Source: Nakamurella sp. PAMC28650
GTDB lineage: Bacteria > Actinomycetota > Actinomycetes > Mycobacteriales > Nakamurellaceae
Assembly (NCBI RefSeq): GCF_014303395.1
Contig: NZ_CP060298.1
Coordinates: 1,054,001 to 1,118,000 of the forward strand
Direction of reading: 5' to 3'
Length of the DNA: 64,000 bases
Shown in pieces: positions 53,560 through 62,637 of the stretch. Each line of letters starts with the position of its first letter. The stretch's first letter is position 1. Under the pieces are notes generated by a model. The model did not search any database and was not told the origin of the DNA. It was given only the letters and a program-made list of their open reading frames with translations. Made by a program: the position numbers and the translations under genes.

Positions 53560-56393
53560 CGGCCGTCGAGTCCCGGACCCTGGATGCGAGCACCCCGGTG
53601 GTGCTGGACGGTGTCGAGACGGCGCTGTTCCTGACGTCCGGCGAGGTCGACCTCTTCGTGGTGCCGACCGACGGTGTCGGCCGTCCCGGACGCAGGTTCT
53701 ACGTCGGATCCGCCGTAGCCGGCACGGTGCTGGTCGGCGCCGAGGCGGCCATGCATCACGGCAATACCTGGAGGCTGGTCGCCGTCGGGATCGCGGCGTC
53801 GGTGGTGCCATTGGCCCAGTCCTGGTCGGCGGACCTCGTCAACAGCGCTGAGCTGCGATCCGGCCTGCACCAGTGGTTCACCGCGACCGGGGCTGCTCTG
53901 CCAGCCCAGGGGCCGCGGACCGCGATCACCTCGGACCAGATCGGGGTCGACCCTGAACTGGTCGCCGGTCAGGTAGTGAACGCACCGGCCGAACTGCTGT
54001 GGTGTGTCACCGAAACGGCCCGGCTCGCCCGGGGCGGAATCCGTCAGGACACCGCGTCGGCGACCCCGTTGGGGGCCGGCTTCTGCCTGGAAGTCCTGAC
54101 GCCGGGAACAGCAGCCATTCGAACGACGGCGGAGCTGGACCCGGACGATCTGCTCGCCGGGCTCGAGTGGATGCAGTCGGCCCTGCTCACAGCCTATGCG
54201 GCCCTCGCGGTGGCGCGGTCGAAGCAGTTCACCGCCCTGCAGGCCGATCGACTCCACCAGGATCAGGCCGTCTGCGACAGCGTCCGCTCGACGTTCGGCC
54301 GGATCGACGACGCCGCTCGCTGGCAGGCGCCACCGACGGCGGACGCGGTGTTCGCCGCCTGCCAGTTGCTCGGCCGCGCAGCTGGTATCCGGATCGTCCG
54401 ACCGCCCGACTGGTCCCGCGGGCACAGCGCGGACCCGATCCGCGCCGTGGCCCGGGCCTCCGGCATCCGGGCACGGGCGGTCACCCTGAGCAGCGGATGG
54501 TGGCGCAGCGGCCTGGAGCCGATGGTGGCGTTCACCGAGCCATCTGGCGAACCAGTAGTGCTGGTGCCAAGGGAATCCGGTGCCTACCAGGTCGTCGATC
54601 CGCTCACGGGTTCGGAGACCAGGGCCACCGCCGAGCATGCCGCCCGCCTTCGACCGACCGCCTACGTCCTATACCAGCCGATGCCGCCCGGGTCGATGAC
54701 GGTGCGCGGGCTCCTGCAGTTCGGCCTGCGCGGTAGCGGCCGAGACCTGTTGCGGCTTGTGCTGTTCAGTATCGTGTCCGGCCTGCTGGCCCTCGCCCTC
54801 CCGGTGGCCACCGGCAGCATCCTCGGTACCATCGTCCCGGTCGGCAACAGTGGCCTGGTGCTCGCGGGATCACTGATCCTGCTGCTCGTCGGATTCGCCG
54901 GCACCGGCTTCCTGCTGTCCCGTTCGGCCGGCCTGCTGCGGCTCCAGGGCAGGATGCTGAACCGGATGCAGTCCGGTCTGTGGGACCGGCTGATCGCCCT
55001 CCCGGTGCAGTTCTTCACACGTTACTCGGTGGCCGACCTGACCATGCGGGTGAACGGCGTGGATGCGATCCAACAGATCGTCGCGTCGGTCGCGTCGCAG
55101 ACCCTGCTGGCCGTGGTCACGCTGGTGTTCAGCCTTGGCCTGTTGTTCGCCTACAACGTGATGCTGGCCGTCATCGTCCTGATCGTCACGGCCATCACCG
55201 CGACGATCACCGCCTTCATCACGGCGGCGCAGATCCGGCGGTTGCGGGCGATGTACGACGCCAAGGGCCAGGCCTCGGGCGTGATGCTGCAGATCGTCCA
55301 GAGCGCGGACAAGATCCGGGCGGCAGCCGCGGAGAACCGCGCACTCGGTGCCTGGGCGACACGGTATTCGGAGCAGGCGCGCTCGTTGCTGTCCTCGGAG
55401 CGGCTGTCGGCGATCCGCACCGCGATCTACGCCATGCTTCCTTCGTTCCTGACGGTCATCACCTTCGCCGCGGTGATGCAACACCCGGGGGTGATGACCA
55501 CCGCGTCCTTCCTTGCCTTCATCACCGCTCTGGGCCAGATCGCGGGCGCCACCGCCCAACTTGACCTCAACCTCGGGTTCGCGCTCAACATCGTGCCGAT
55601 CTTCGACCGGATGAAGCCGATCCTGGCCGAGCCCGTCGAAGTGGCCCCGGGGGCCGGCGATCCCGGCCTGCTCGGTGGCCGCGTCGAGCTGTCGTCGGTG
55701 ACCTATCGCTATCCCGGCATGGATTCGCCGGTGTTGCACGACGTCAGCATCGCCGCCGAGCCGGGGGAATTCATCGCGCTGGTCGGGCCGTCCGGGTCGG
55801 GCAAGTCCACCGTGATCCGATTGCTGCTGGGGTTCGACCGTCCGGAGGCCGGATCGGTGACCTACGACGGCAAGGATTTGACCACAATGGACACCCGCGC
55901 GGTGCGGGCGCAGATCGGTGTGGCCATGCAGAGCGCCTCGGTGACGGGCGGCGACATCCTCACGGCGATCACCGGTGACTCGCCGTTGACGGAGCAGGAT
56001 GCCTGGGCGGCAGCAGCGAAAGTCGGTCTGGAGGAGGACATCCGCGCCCTGCCGATGGGGATGCGAACATTGCTCGGCGACAACGCGGTGACCTTCAGCG
56101 GCGGCCAGCGGCAGCGGCTCGTCCTGGCGGCCGCCATCGCCCGGAACCCGCGGCTGGTCATCCTGGACGAGGCCACCAGCGCGCTCGATTCGGTGACCCA
56201 GGCACAGGTGTCGGAGAGCTTCGACCGGCTGCAGGTCACCCGCGTGGTGGTGGCTCATCGGCTGGGCACCGTCCGTCACGCGGACCGCGTCATCGTGCTG
56301 GACGGCGGCCGGGTGGTGCAGGAAGGGACCTTCGAAGGTCTTGCGGCCGTTCCCGGGATCTTCCGGGACATGGTGGTGCGTCAGACGCTCTGA
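53556..56393 (+). CDS. NHLM-type ABC transporter, second component
   Basis: A 945-residue ABC protein with a long N-terminal region (~1-370) that lacks peptidase residues but has a cyclic-nucleotide-domain-like start (VDLFVVPTDGVGRPGRRFYV). A membrane domain follows (~385-690; LLRLVLFSIVSGLLALALPV). The ATPase has Walker A GPSGSGKSTVIRLLLGFDRP (~744), signature TFSGGQRQRLVLAAAIARNP, Walker B LVILDEATSALD and VAHRLGTVRHADR. Its order and size match the second ABC protein of NHLM systems, thought to pair with the C39 ABC protein. Last gene of the coupled operon; it ends 12 bases from the convergent dehydrogenase-like gene. Confidence 0.88.
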   Translation: MTAVESRTLDASTPVVLDGVETALFLTSGEVDLFVVPTDGVGRPGRRFYVGSAVAGTVLVGAEAAMHHGNTWRLVAVGIAASVVPLAQSWSADLVNSAELRSGLHQWFTATGAALPAQGPRTAITSDQIGVDPELVAGQVVNAPAELLWCVTETARLARGGIRQDTASATPLGAGFCLEVLTPGTAAIRTTAELDPDDLLAGLEWMQSALLTAYAALAVARSKQFTALQADRLHQDQAVCDSVRSTFGRIDDAARWQAPPTADAVFAACQLLGRAAGIRIVRPPDWSRGHSADPIRAVARASGIRARAVTLSSGWWRSGLEPMVAFTEPSGEPVVLVPRESGAYQVVDPLTGSETRATAEHAARLRPTAYVLYQPMPPGSMTVRGLLQFGLRGSGRDLLRLVLFSIVSGLLALALPVATGSILGTIVPVGNSGLVLAGSLILLLVGFAGTGFLLSRSAGLLRLQGRMLNRMQSGLWDRLIALPVQFFTRYSVADLTMRVNGVDAIQQIVASVASQTLLAVVTLVFSLGLLFAYNVMLAVIVLIVTAITATITAFITAAQIRRLRAMYDAKGQASGVMLQIVQSADKIRAAAAENRALGAWATRYSEQARSLLSSERLSAIRTAIYAMLPSFLTVITFAAVMQHPGVMTTASFLAFITALGQIAGATAQLDLNLGFALNIVPIFDRMKPILAEPVEVAPGAGDPGLLGGRVELSSVTYRYPGMDSPVLHDVSIAAEPGEFIALVGPSGSGKSTVIRLLLGFDRPEAGSVTYDGKDLTTMDTRAVRAQIGVAMQSASVTGGDILTAITGDSPLTEQDAWAAAAKVGLEEDIRALPMGMRTLLGDNAVTFSGGQRQRLVLAAAIARNPRLVILDEATSALDSVTQAQVSESFDRLQVTRVVVAHRLGTVRHADRVIVLDGGRVVQEGTFEGLAAVPGIFRDMVVRQTL

Positions 56394-56405
56394 GTGTCGC
56401 GTGAG

Positions 56406-57551
56406 TCAGCCGGCGGCGTGCAGGACCGTCGCGATGTCCGCCCGGGGAACGCCCGGCAGGAACAGGCCGGAGAGCTGCCACGGCGTCGCCACCCGGGTTG
56501 CGATGGCATCGACGTCGACCTCGGGGAGCCGGGTCGTCAGACACAGTGCCTGCAGCCAACTCTCGAGACGATCAGCGGCTTCCGCGGGGTCCAGCCCGAT
56601 GATCCGGACCACCCGCTGCACGGATCCCCATTCCCGCCCGATGGATTTTGCGGCGAGGCATTTCAGCCAGGCCGGGATCAGGGCGGCGAGCGCTTCCGCT
56701 TTCGGCAGCCCGGTCACCCGCATCACCTCGGTGGCCAGCGGCCACAGCACATGGCCGGCCGGCGCGCGCCCGACAGGAAGCAGGCCCAGGTGCGTCTGCA
56801 TACTGGCCAGTGCCGCGGATCTGAGCCAGTCAGGCCCGATAGCGCATTCGCTACTGCCGATCTCCTCGCCCAGCGCCAGGATCGTCTCGCCAAGACCGGC
56901 GGCGAGTCCGTCCTGGAAGCGCAACCGATCCCCCGCTATCGCCGGGATGCAGACCCGTGACCACGGCTCGACCAGCCCGGCGCCCAGGGCCGCGACCGGA
57001 AGCGTGCCGGTGACGGCCGGGTCGATGATCGCCGCTGCCGATCGCAGGCCGGGGCTGATGATCATCGCGGTCCCGGATGCGCTGCGCCGCATGGCGACCG
57101 GGCTGACCTCCGAGCCGGTGCCCAAGGTCGACGGAATGCACACGGTGGGGTTGAGCGCCCTGGTGGGAAGAAAGAACGGCCCGTCGTGGCGGGATCGCCA
57201 GCCGTTGGTACTCGGATCTGTCAGAGCCAGTGCGGCGAGCCGGACCACGTCCATGACGCTGCCGCCGCCCAGCGCCACCGGAATGGCGCCCGGGCGGCGG
57301 GTGAGCGCCTCCGTCACCGTCTCGACGGCATCGTCCGATCCGGAACTGATGACGACCACCGCAAGCGCCGGCGCAAAGCCTTGGACGGAATCGACCTGAG
57401 CGGCCAAGCGCTCGTCGGCGAACAACAACATCGGTCGGCCGGCAAGGGCAACCGGTAGCTGGCGCAACCCGCCTGCGTAGACCATGGTCGGGGTCGACCA
57501 GACGTCAACAGTCGGGACCCCAAGGCTCGCAATACCAACGGTTTTTCTCAC
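56406..57551 (-). CDS. Iron-alcohol-dehydrogenase-like protein, possible RiPP C-terminal tailoring enzyme
   Basis: A 381-residue protein of the Fe-ADH/dehydroquinate synthase fold. The NAD-binding part shows IPVALGGGSVMDVVRLAALA and CIPSTLGTGSEVSPVAM. The typical metal-binding His-rich stretches of Fe-ADHs (HxxxH in the helical domain) are not seen; the equivalent regions read AGLVEPWSRVCIPAIAGD and REWGSVQRVVRIIG. The proteins most reminiscent of this are the daptide-type dehydrogenases, which oxidise and decarboxylate a C-terminal Thr. The precursor here ends in Thr, and this gene lies convergent and directly at the end of the RiPP operon, so a role on that residue is suggested. GTG 57551 was chosen; the frame extends further upstream without a good start. 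An unrelated metabolic role remains possible. Confidence 0.6.
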   Translation of the reverse strand: MRKTVGIASLGVPTVDVWSTPTMVYAGGLRQLPVALAGRPMLLFADERLAAQVDSVQGFAPALAVVVISSGSDDAVETVTEALTRRPGAIPVALGGGSVMDVVRLAALALTDPSTNGWRSRHDGPFFLPTRALNPTVCIPSTLGTGSEVSPVAMRRSASGTAMIISPGLRSAAAIIDPAVTGTLPVAALGAGLVEPWSRVCIPAIAGDRLRFQDGLAAGLGETILALGEEIGSSECAIGPDWLRSAALASMQTHLGLLPVGRAPAGHVLWPLATEVMRVTGLPKAEALAALIPAWLKCLAAKSIGREWGSVQRVVRIIGLDPAEAADRLESWLQALCLTTRLPEVDVDAIATRVATPWQLSGLFLPGVPRADIATVLHAAG

Positions 57552-57750
57552 CTGGTGAGGATATCCCCTCACGGTGGCGTAGGATTGTGGATTCTCCTGA
57601 CCGCAGTGAAGTGGCGAACGATATTCGCCGGGTGGATTGCGGGAGTCGTAAAGCCACCGGGCATCCCGCGTCGGCCGCCGACCCCGGGTGTCGGAGGCAG
57701 TTGGTATAAAGAGTCGCGATGCAACCCGCAACTGCTACCGGGAGATGCTG

Positions 57751-58089
57751 ATGTCGGACACCACCTGCCACATGTCGATCTCGCTCGACGGCTTCGTCGC
57801 CGGACCGGATCAGAGCCGGGACGATCCATTGGGCAAGCGCGGCCTCGAGCTGCACGGTTGGCACATGGGCGATGAACACGCTCCCGCGGATCAGACAGCC
57901 GTCGAGTGGCTGATGCGACCGCGGGGAGCATACATTATGGGCCGCAACATGTTCGGGCCGATTCGCGGGCAGTGGAACGAGCCGTGGGACGGATGGTGGG
58001 GATCTGAGCCGCCTTATAACGCCCCGGTCTTCGTGCTGACTAAGGACGTGCCGGGTAATTACGTAGGTTTGATTGGTTCTTTTCGCTAG
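57751..58089 (+). pseudogene. DHFR/RibD C-terminal domain protein, truncated by ISAzo13
   Basis: Starts at ATG 57751 after GGGAG. It encodes MSISLDGFVAGPDQSRDDPL, MRPRGAYIMGRNMFGPIRG and YNAPVFVLTKD, the first ~100 residues of the YwjB/RibD-type reductases (normally 170-200). After KD the frame enters the ISAzo13 end (VPGNYVGLIGSFR) and stops. The missing C-terminal half is not found on the other side of the element, so a deletion accompanied or followed the insertion. Confidence 0.75.
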
Positions 58090-59342
58090 AATTGTGCTAT
58101 GCCCCTACCCACCACCGATGTGGAAGTCCTCACGTCACGGTTGTTGCTGATCAGACCCCATCTGGATGAGCGGGCCTGGCGGTTGTTGCTCGGCTCGGAA
58201 GCCAAGGCGCTGGGCCGGGGCGGGATCAAAGTGGTCGCCGGGGCGATCGGTGCGCACCCGGACACCGTGGCCCAAGGAGTCCGCGAATTGGACTACCCCG
58301 ACCAGATCCCGGGCCGGGTCCGGCGCCCCGGCGCCGGCCGGCCCAGCGCGGCGGTGACCGACCCCACCCTGTGGGAAGCGTTGGATGCCCTGGTGGATCC
58401 GGTGACCCGCGGCGATCCGATGTCGATGCTGCGGTGGACAACGAAATCGACGTCGAAACTAGCCGCCACGCTGACCACCAACGGCCACCCGGTGTCGGCA
58501 TCCACAGTGGGAAACTTGTTGAAGGCCAACGGATACAGCCTGCAAGCCAACGTCAAGACCCTCGAGGGCAACCAACACCCCGACCGCGACGCCCAGTTCA
58601 ACTATCTCAACGATCAGGCCACCGCGTTCAGCGCCGCCGGTGAACCGGTCATCAGCGTCGACACCAAGAAAAAGGAGCTGATCGGGAATTTCAGCATCGG
58701 CGGCAAGGAATGGGAACCCCAGGGTGAACCCACCCGGACCAGCGTCCACGACTTCATGGACAAAACCCTGGGCAAGGTCGCCCCGTACGGGGTGTACGAC
58801 ATCGCCGCGAACACCGGATGGATCAACGTCGGCACCGACGCCGACACCGGGCAGTTCGCCGTGGAATCCATCCGCCGATGGTGGAACACTGTGGGCACCA
58901 ACACTTATCCAAGCGCAACAAGGTTGATGATCACCGCTGATTCCGGCGGGTCCAACGGCTCCCGGCTACGGTTGTGGAAAACCGAACTCGCCGCGCTGGC
59001 CACCGAAACCGGACTGGCGATCACCGTGTGCCACCTTCCGCCGGGCACCTCGAAATGGAACAAGATCGAGCATCGCCTCTTCTGCGCGATCAGCCGTAGC
59101 TGGCGGGCCCGACCCCTGACCTCCCACGAAGTCGTCATCGAAACCATCAAAGCCACAACCACCACCACCGGGCTCAGCGTCCACGCCGAACTGGACCTGG
59201 GCATCTACGAGAGGGGAATCAAGATCAGCGACCGCCAGATCAAAGAACTTGAAAGCAGCCAGCTACACCGCCATGACTTCCACGGCGACTGGAACTACAG
59301 CCTGCACCCCGCGACACGCCCGGACACACCCAAATAATTCGC
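58054..59342 (+). mobile_element. ISAzo13 family element
   Basis: Imperfect ends GGTAATTACGTAGGTTTG and, inverted, GCGAATTATTTGGGTGTG (about 12 of 18 matching). No target duplication was identified, and the flanks belong to different genes. The exact ends are therefore approximate. Confidence 0.6.
58099..59337 (+). CDS. ISAzo13 family transposase
   Basis: A 412-residue DDE transposase: GGIKVVAGAIGAHPDTVAQG, GRVRRPGAGRPS, the first Asp in PVISVDTKKKELIGNF, MITADSGGSNGSRLRLWK and the final acid region LPPGTSKWNKIEHRLFCAIS. Full length and apparently intact. ATG 58099. Confidence 0.88.
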   Translation: MPLPTTDVEVLTSRLLLIRPHLDERAWRLLLGSEAKALGRGGIKVVAGAIGAHPDTVAQGVRELDYPDQIPGRVRRPGAGRPSAAVTDPTLWEALDALVDPVTRGDPMSMLRWTTKSTSKLAATLTTNGHPVSASTVGNLLKANGYSLQANVKTLEGNQHPDRDAQFNYLNDQATAFSAAGEPVISVDTKKKELIGNFSIGGKEWEPQGEPTRTSVHDFMDKTLGKVAPYGVYDIAANTGWINVGTDADTGQFAVESIRRWWNTVGTNTYPSATRLMITADSGGSNGSRLRLWKTELAALATETGLAITVCHLPPGTSKWNKIEHRLFCAISRSWRARPLTSHEVVIETIKATTTTTGLSVHAELDLGIYERGIKISDRQIKELESSQLHRHDFHGDWNYSLHPATRPDTPK

Positions 59343-60108
59343 GGGCGGGCCCTAAGCCTGATGGGTCCGGGCGCCGTCGGGTAGGGCTGACGCACCTGGT
59401 GGAGGGTCGCGAGCCCCTCCGGGGGAAGTGGCTCCACGGTCAGGGCCATCAACGCCAGACGTTCATCGTGTGGGATCCCGGCCCACGCACGCAGCTGATG
59501 TTGGCTGGCGGAACGCTGCACCGCTTCAGCGGTCAGGGCGGCAGCTTCGCCGGGCTCGCCGAGATGGCGGGCTGCGACCGCGGCCAGGATCTGCAACTCG
59601 AGCTGATCGCGTCGGCCGACCGTGTCCCGCCACAGTGCCTGACGGGACAGGGTGGAGGCCTGGGACCATTCGCGCTGCGCCAGGCGAAGCCTGGCCCTCT
59701 GGACGGGATGGCTGTGTTCCGGCTGGCCGGCCAGGAGTTCTTCGGCTGTGGAGAGTTGACCACCGGCCAGCAGCAGATCCAGGCGCGCTCGGGTCAGAAT
59801 CTCGGCGGCGAGGGGGGCATGTTGCAGGTCTGGTAGCTGTTGGGCGGCGGCCAGGTTGAGGGTGGACAAGGTGACCGCGGGGTCCAGGTAGAGCAACCCG
59901 TACTGGGCCGCGAGGGCCGCCGCGGGAGCCCACCACTCCACGCTGTTGCCGCCCTCACGTAGTTGCTCCAGTTGATGCCGGCATTCCAGCTGGTCCAGTT
60001 GGTCCAGCGCGAGCAAGCCGCGGGCTATTTTGGTCCCCGCGGTCGTAGCGAAATCGGCCCATTGGCCGGTGGTGTCGAAGGCGCGTTGGGCCAGCAGCCA
60101 CTGCCGGG

Positions 60109-60771
60109 CTAGGGCGTGTCCCGTGGATCGTTCTCCGTTAGATGCCTGAGCCAGATTCCGATGCTGGCGACGTCGACGGTGCCTCGGTAGACGAACTCCC
60201 GTTTGTCATACCGGGTGGCGACCGCGCGGTAGCCGCGTAGCCGGTTGAACGTCCGCTCCACGGTGTTGCGGTCCTTGTAGATTTCCTTGTCGAATTTGGG
60301 TGGCCGACCACCACGGGAACCCTTGGACAGGCGACCGTTGATCTGGTTCACCGGCTCCGGGATGGTCGCCTTGATACCCCTACGCCGCAACGACTTACGG
60401 ATTCTGCCGCTGGAATACGCCTTGTCCGCCAACACCCGATCCGGTCGGGTCCTAGGCCGCCCATCACGGCCGCGCACGATCCGAATATCGGCCAGCACCG
60501 CGGTGAACGCCAACGCGTCATGCCGCTGACCAGCCGAGATGACCCGCCCCACCGGCCGACACTTCGAATCAGCCGCCATGTGGATCTTCGTCGTCACCCC
60601 GCCGCGGCTACGCCCCAAACCCTCCCGATCAACGACCGGCGGCGGCCGATCCGCAGAATTCTTGTAGTTCGATAGTGCCCCCTGTGTCTTTGAGGGCCTT
60701 GATCGGAGCCTCCAACACGACGCTGGCAAGGACGGCGGCGGGGATGTCCTTCGGCGGTTCGTGCCGGGCAC
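60109..60771 (-). CDS. IS5 family transposase, second frame
   Basis: DDE part: GLGRSRGGVTTKIHMAADSK, PDRVLADKAYSSGRIRKSLR, IYKDRNTVERTFNRLRGYRA and VATRYDKREFVYRG. Complete, but depends on frameshifting from the split first frame, so it is probably not expressed as an active enzyme. Confidence 0.78.
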   Translation of the reverse strand: MPGTNRRRTSPPPSLPASCWRLRSRPSKTQGALSNYKNSADRPPPVVDREGLGRSRGGVTTKIHMAADSKCRPVGRVISAGQRHDALAFTAVLADIRIVRGRDGRPRTRPDRVLADKAYSSGRIRKSLRRRGIKATIPEPVNQINGRLSKGSRGGRPPKFDKEIYKDRNTVERTFNRLRGYRAVATRYDKREFVYRGTVDVASIGIWLRHLTENDPRDTP

Positions 60772-60953
60772 CTGCCGCGTGGTGATGCGCCCGGATCACC
60801 GTCGCATCCACCCCCAACGCCCACTCACCGACATCGCCGTGATCGCAGTCCGCCCGCAGCATCGACAGCACCCGCTGCCAGGTACCGTCCCCTGACCAGC
60901 GACGATGCCGGTTGTACACCGTCTTCCAATTGCCGTAACACTCCGGGAGATCC

Positions 60954-62306
60954 CAGGGCCCCGGCAAAGTCGCAGATCGCTCATGTCGGGCTGTTTTAGC
61001 TGGTCAGCACGAGTTTGAGTGGTCGGTGGGGGTCTCGGGCGTGATGTCGGACGGCTTCTGCGATGTTGCGGGCTCCGTCCAGTCGAAGAAGTCCGATGGC
61101 CAGGTTTCGTAGTGTGGCCATGACCTGGGGTCCGTTGCCGGTGCGGGCCTGGGACAGGTCTTCACCGAAGGTGACGTCCCGGACCCAGTGCAAACGGTTT
61201 TCAATCGACCAGTGTCCTCGGAGCCAGGTGCCCAGCTGCGCGGCGGACGCCTGGGTCGGGTGCAGGTCGGTGACCGCGTAGACGGTCTCGGTATGCCACT
61301 TCTTGGATCGGATCGACCGGACTTTTCTGCTCACCTGAATCGCCTGGGCGGCGTGCGGAAACAGAATTCCCGCGGCGATGGTGACGACTTTGAGGGTTCG
61401 TTTCTCGATCCGTCCGTGTCCGCGGTCCTTCTGGGTGTCGGTGACGTCGACGTCGTTCCATGGGAGTTGGGCCAGTCGCCGCCGCAGCGTCGGTTGGTTA
61501 CCTTTCACGGTGAGCAGGTAATGCGCTCCGCGTTGCTCCACGAGATACTTGGCATGGATTTTCTGGCAGTGCATCGCATCGGCGGTGACCAACGCACCGA
61601 GCAACTCGATGTTGTCTAAAAGCTCGGCGAACATGGGGATCTCGTTGGTTTTGACATCGACGTCCAACTGCCCCAGGACCAGGCCTGCGGTGTGAGTGAG
61701 CGCTGAGAGCAGATGTCGGCACCGGCCGCCGGCCACGGCGGATCCCCGGACCGATTTGCCGTCGACTGCGATCACTTGAAATGTTTTCGACGCGGTGGCG
61801 ACCACAGCGGCCCAGGTCCCGACGATGACATCCAAACCGTCGGCGTTGATCCTGTTCAGGGTTCGCCGGATCGTCGACTCGCAGGGTCTCTCACTGGATA
61901 CGCCAAGTTTGGCCAATACTGCTGGTGCGGTGTCGGCGGCCCATTCGGCGATGGCGACGAAGGAGCGGGCACCGGCGATCACCGCGCACGCGGCCACCGC
62001 CAAAATGGTGGACAAGCCGTGCCGGCGGCCGCGCGCGCTGCGGGGGTCGGGAACCGATCGCAGGGCTCGGAGCAACGCCGCCGGCGCCGTGGGGATGTCG
62101 GGGAACTCATCTTCGTCGAATTGGTCAACGACGGTATACCTGGGTGATGATGACATCGGGCGTGGTCCTTGGCTGTGAGTGAGTGGCCTCAAGAACCTTC
62201 ATGATCATCACCGTGGGCCACGCCCACCCGCAAACCGCCCCTCCCGGCGTGTCGCAACCCATCGCCGCAGCTCAAGAATTGTCAACCCGACTTTGCCGGG
62301 GCCCTG
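60954..62306 (-). mobile_element. ISAs1 family element inside the IS5
   Basis: Perfect ends CAGGGCCCCGGCAAAGTCG in inverted orientation. The 10-bp target duplication CGGGAGATCC lies at 60944-60953 and 62307-62316. Confidence 0.88.
60996..62156 (-). CDS. ISAs1 family transposase
   Basis: A 386-residue H-repeat type transposase: LRSVPDPRSARGRRHGLSTI, FQVIAVDGKSVRGS, KTNEIPMFAELLDNIELLGA plus LVTADAMHCQ, YLLTVKGNQPTL, and HWSIENRLHWVRDVTFGEDL. ATG 62156 is preferred over a codon 12 residues upstream. Intact. Confidence 0.88.
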   Translation of the reverse strand: MSSSPRYTVVDQFDEDEFPDIPTAPAALLRALRSVPDPRSARGRRHGLSTILAVAACAVIAGARSFVAIAEWAADTAPAVLAKLGVSSERPCESTIRRTLNRINADGLDVIVGTWAAVVATASKTFQVIAVDGKSVRGSAVAGGRCRHLLSALTHTAGLVLGQLDVDVKTNEIPMFAELLDNIELLGALVTADAMHCQKIHAKYLVEQRGAHYLLTVKGNQPTLRRRLAQLPWNDVDVTDTQKDRGHGRIEKRTLKVVTIAAGILFPHAAQAIQVSRKVRSIRSKKWHTETVYAVTDLHPTQASAAQLGTWLRGHWSIENRLHWVRDVTFGEDLSQARTGNGPQVMATLRNLAIGLLRLDGARNIAEAVRHHARDPHRPLKLVLTS

Positions 62307-62637
62307 CGGGAGATCCCGCCACGCCGAACCGGACCTGGTCCGCCACAGCACCCCGTCGACGACCCTGCGGTGATCGACCCACCGACCACCCCGAATCGGG
62401 GTCCGATCCGGTAGCAAAGGCTCCAACCGGGCCCACTGCTCATCCGACAAATCATGACGATTCTGCACAAATCAGAGTCTGTCGGAACCGACCTCCAAGA
62501 TCCGCGGGACACGCCCTAGCCTTGCGCTTTCACGCAGATACTGGATCTGGTGTTTCAAAGTGAGGGAAAGGTGCCCCGACCTGCGATAATGAGGGTCTCT
62601 AAGGTCCACATCGTCAGCAAACAGGAGCACCTTTCTG

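Larger units (their letters stand above)
60629..62468 (-). pseudogene. IS5 transposase first frame, split by ISAs1
   Basis: The upstream part (62468-62307) encodes MQNRHDLSDEQWARLEPLLP and GSAWRDLP. The downstream part (60953-60629) continues ECYGNWKTVYNRHRRWSGDG and LGVDATVIRAHHHAAGARHE. Removing ISAs1 with one 10-bp repeat restores the frame. Confidence 0.8.
60112..62517 (-). mobile_element. IS5 family element (IS427 group) carrying an ISAs1
   Basis: Ends GGGCGTGTCCCGTGGATC and, inverted, GGGCGTGTCCCGCGGATC, flanked by TA in a CTAG context (60110-60111 and 62518-62519). Its first transposase frame is split by ISAs1. Confidence 0.85.
59343..62575 (-). pseudogene. TPR-rich LuxR/MalT-type regulator fragment, interrupted by IS5
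   Basis: The left part (59343-60109) encodes helical repeats (LQHAPLAAEILTRARLDLLL, QPEHSHPVQRARLRLAQREW, SQHQLRAWAGIPHDERLALM). The right part (62520-62575) adds HQIQYLRESARLARQWLLAQ across the restored IS5 site. It matches the TPR-like middle of large ATP-dependent LuxR regulators. Both the N-terminal ATPase and the C-terminal DNA-binding domain are missing, cut by IS1380 and ISAzo13. Confidence 0.6.

Noticed and set aside
43160-56393. Classification as a normal lanthipeptide or as a thiazole/oxazole peptide
   Set aside because: The core has no Cys, the cyclase lacks zinc ligands, and no flavin dehydrogenase or E1-like partner of azole synthetases is present.
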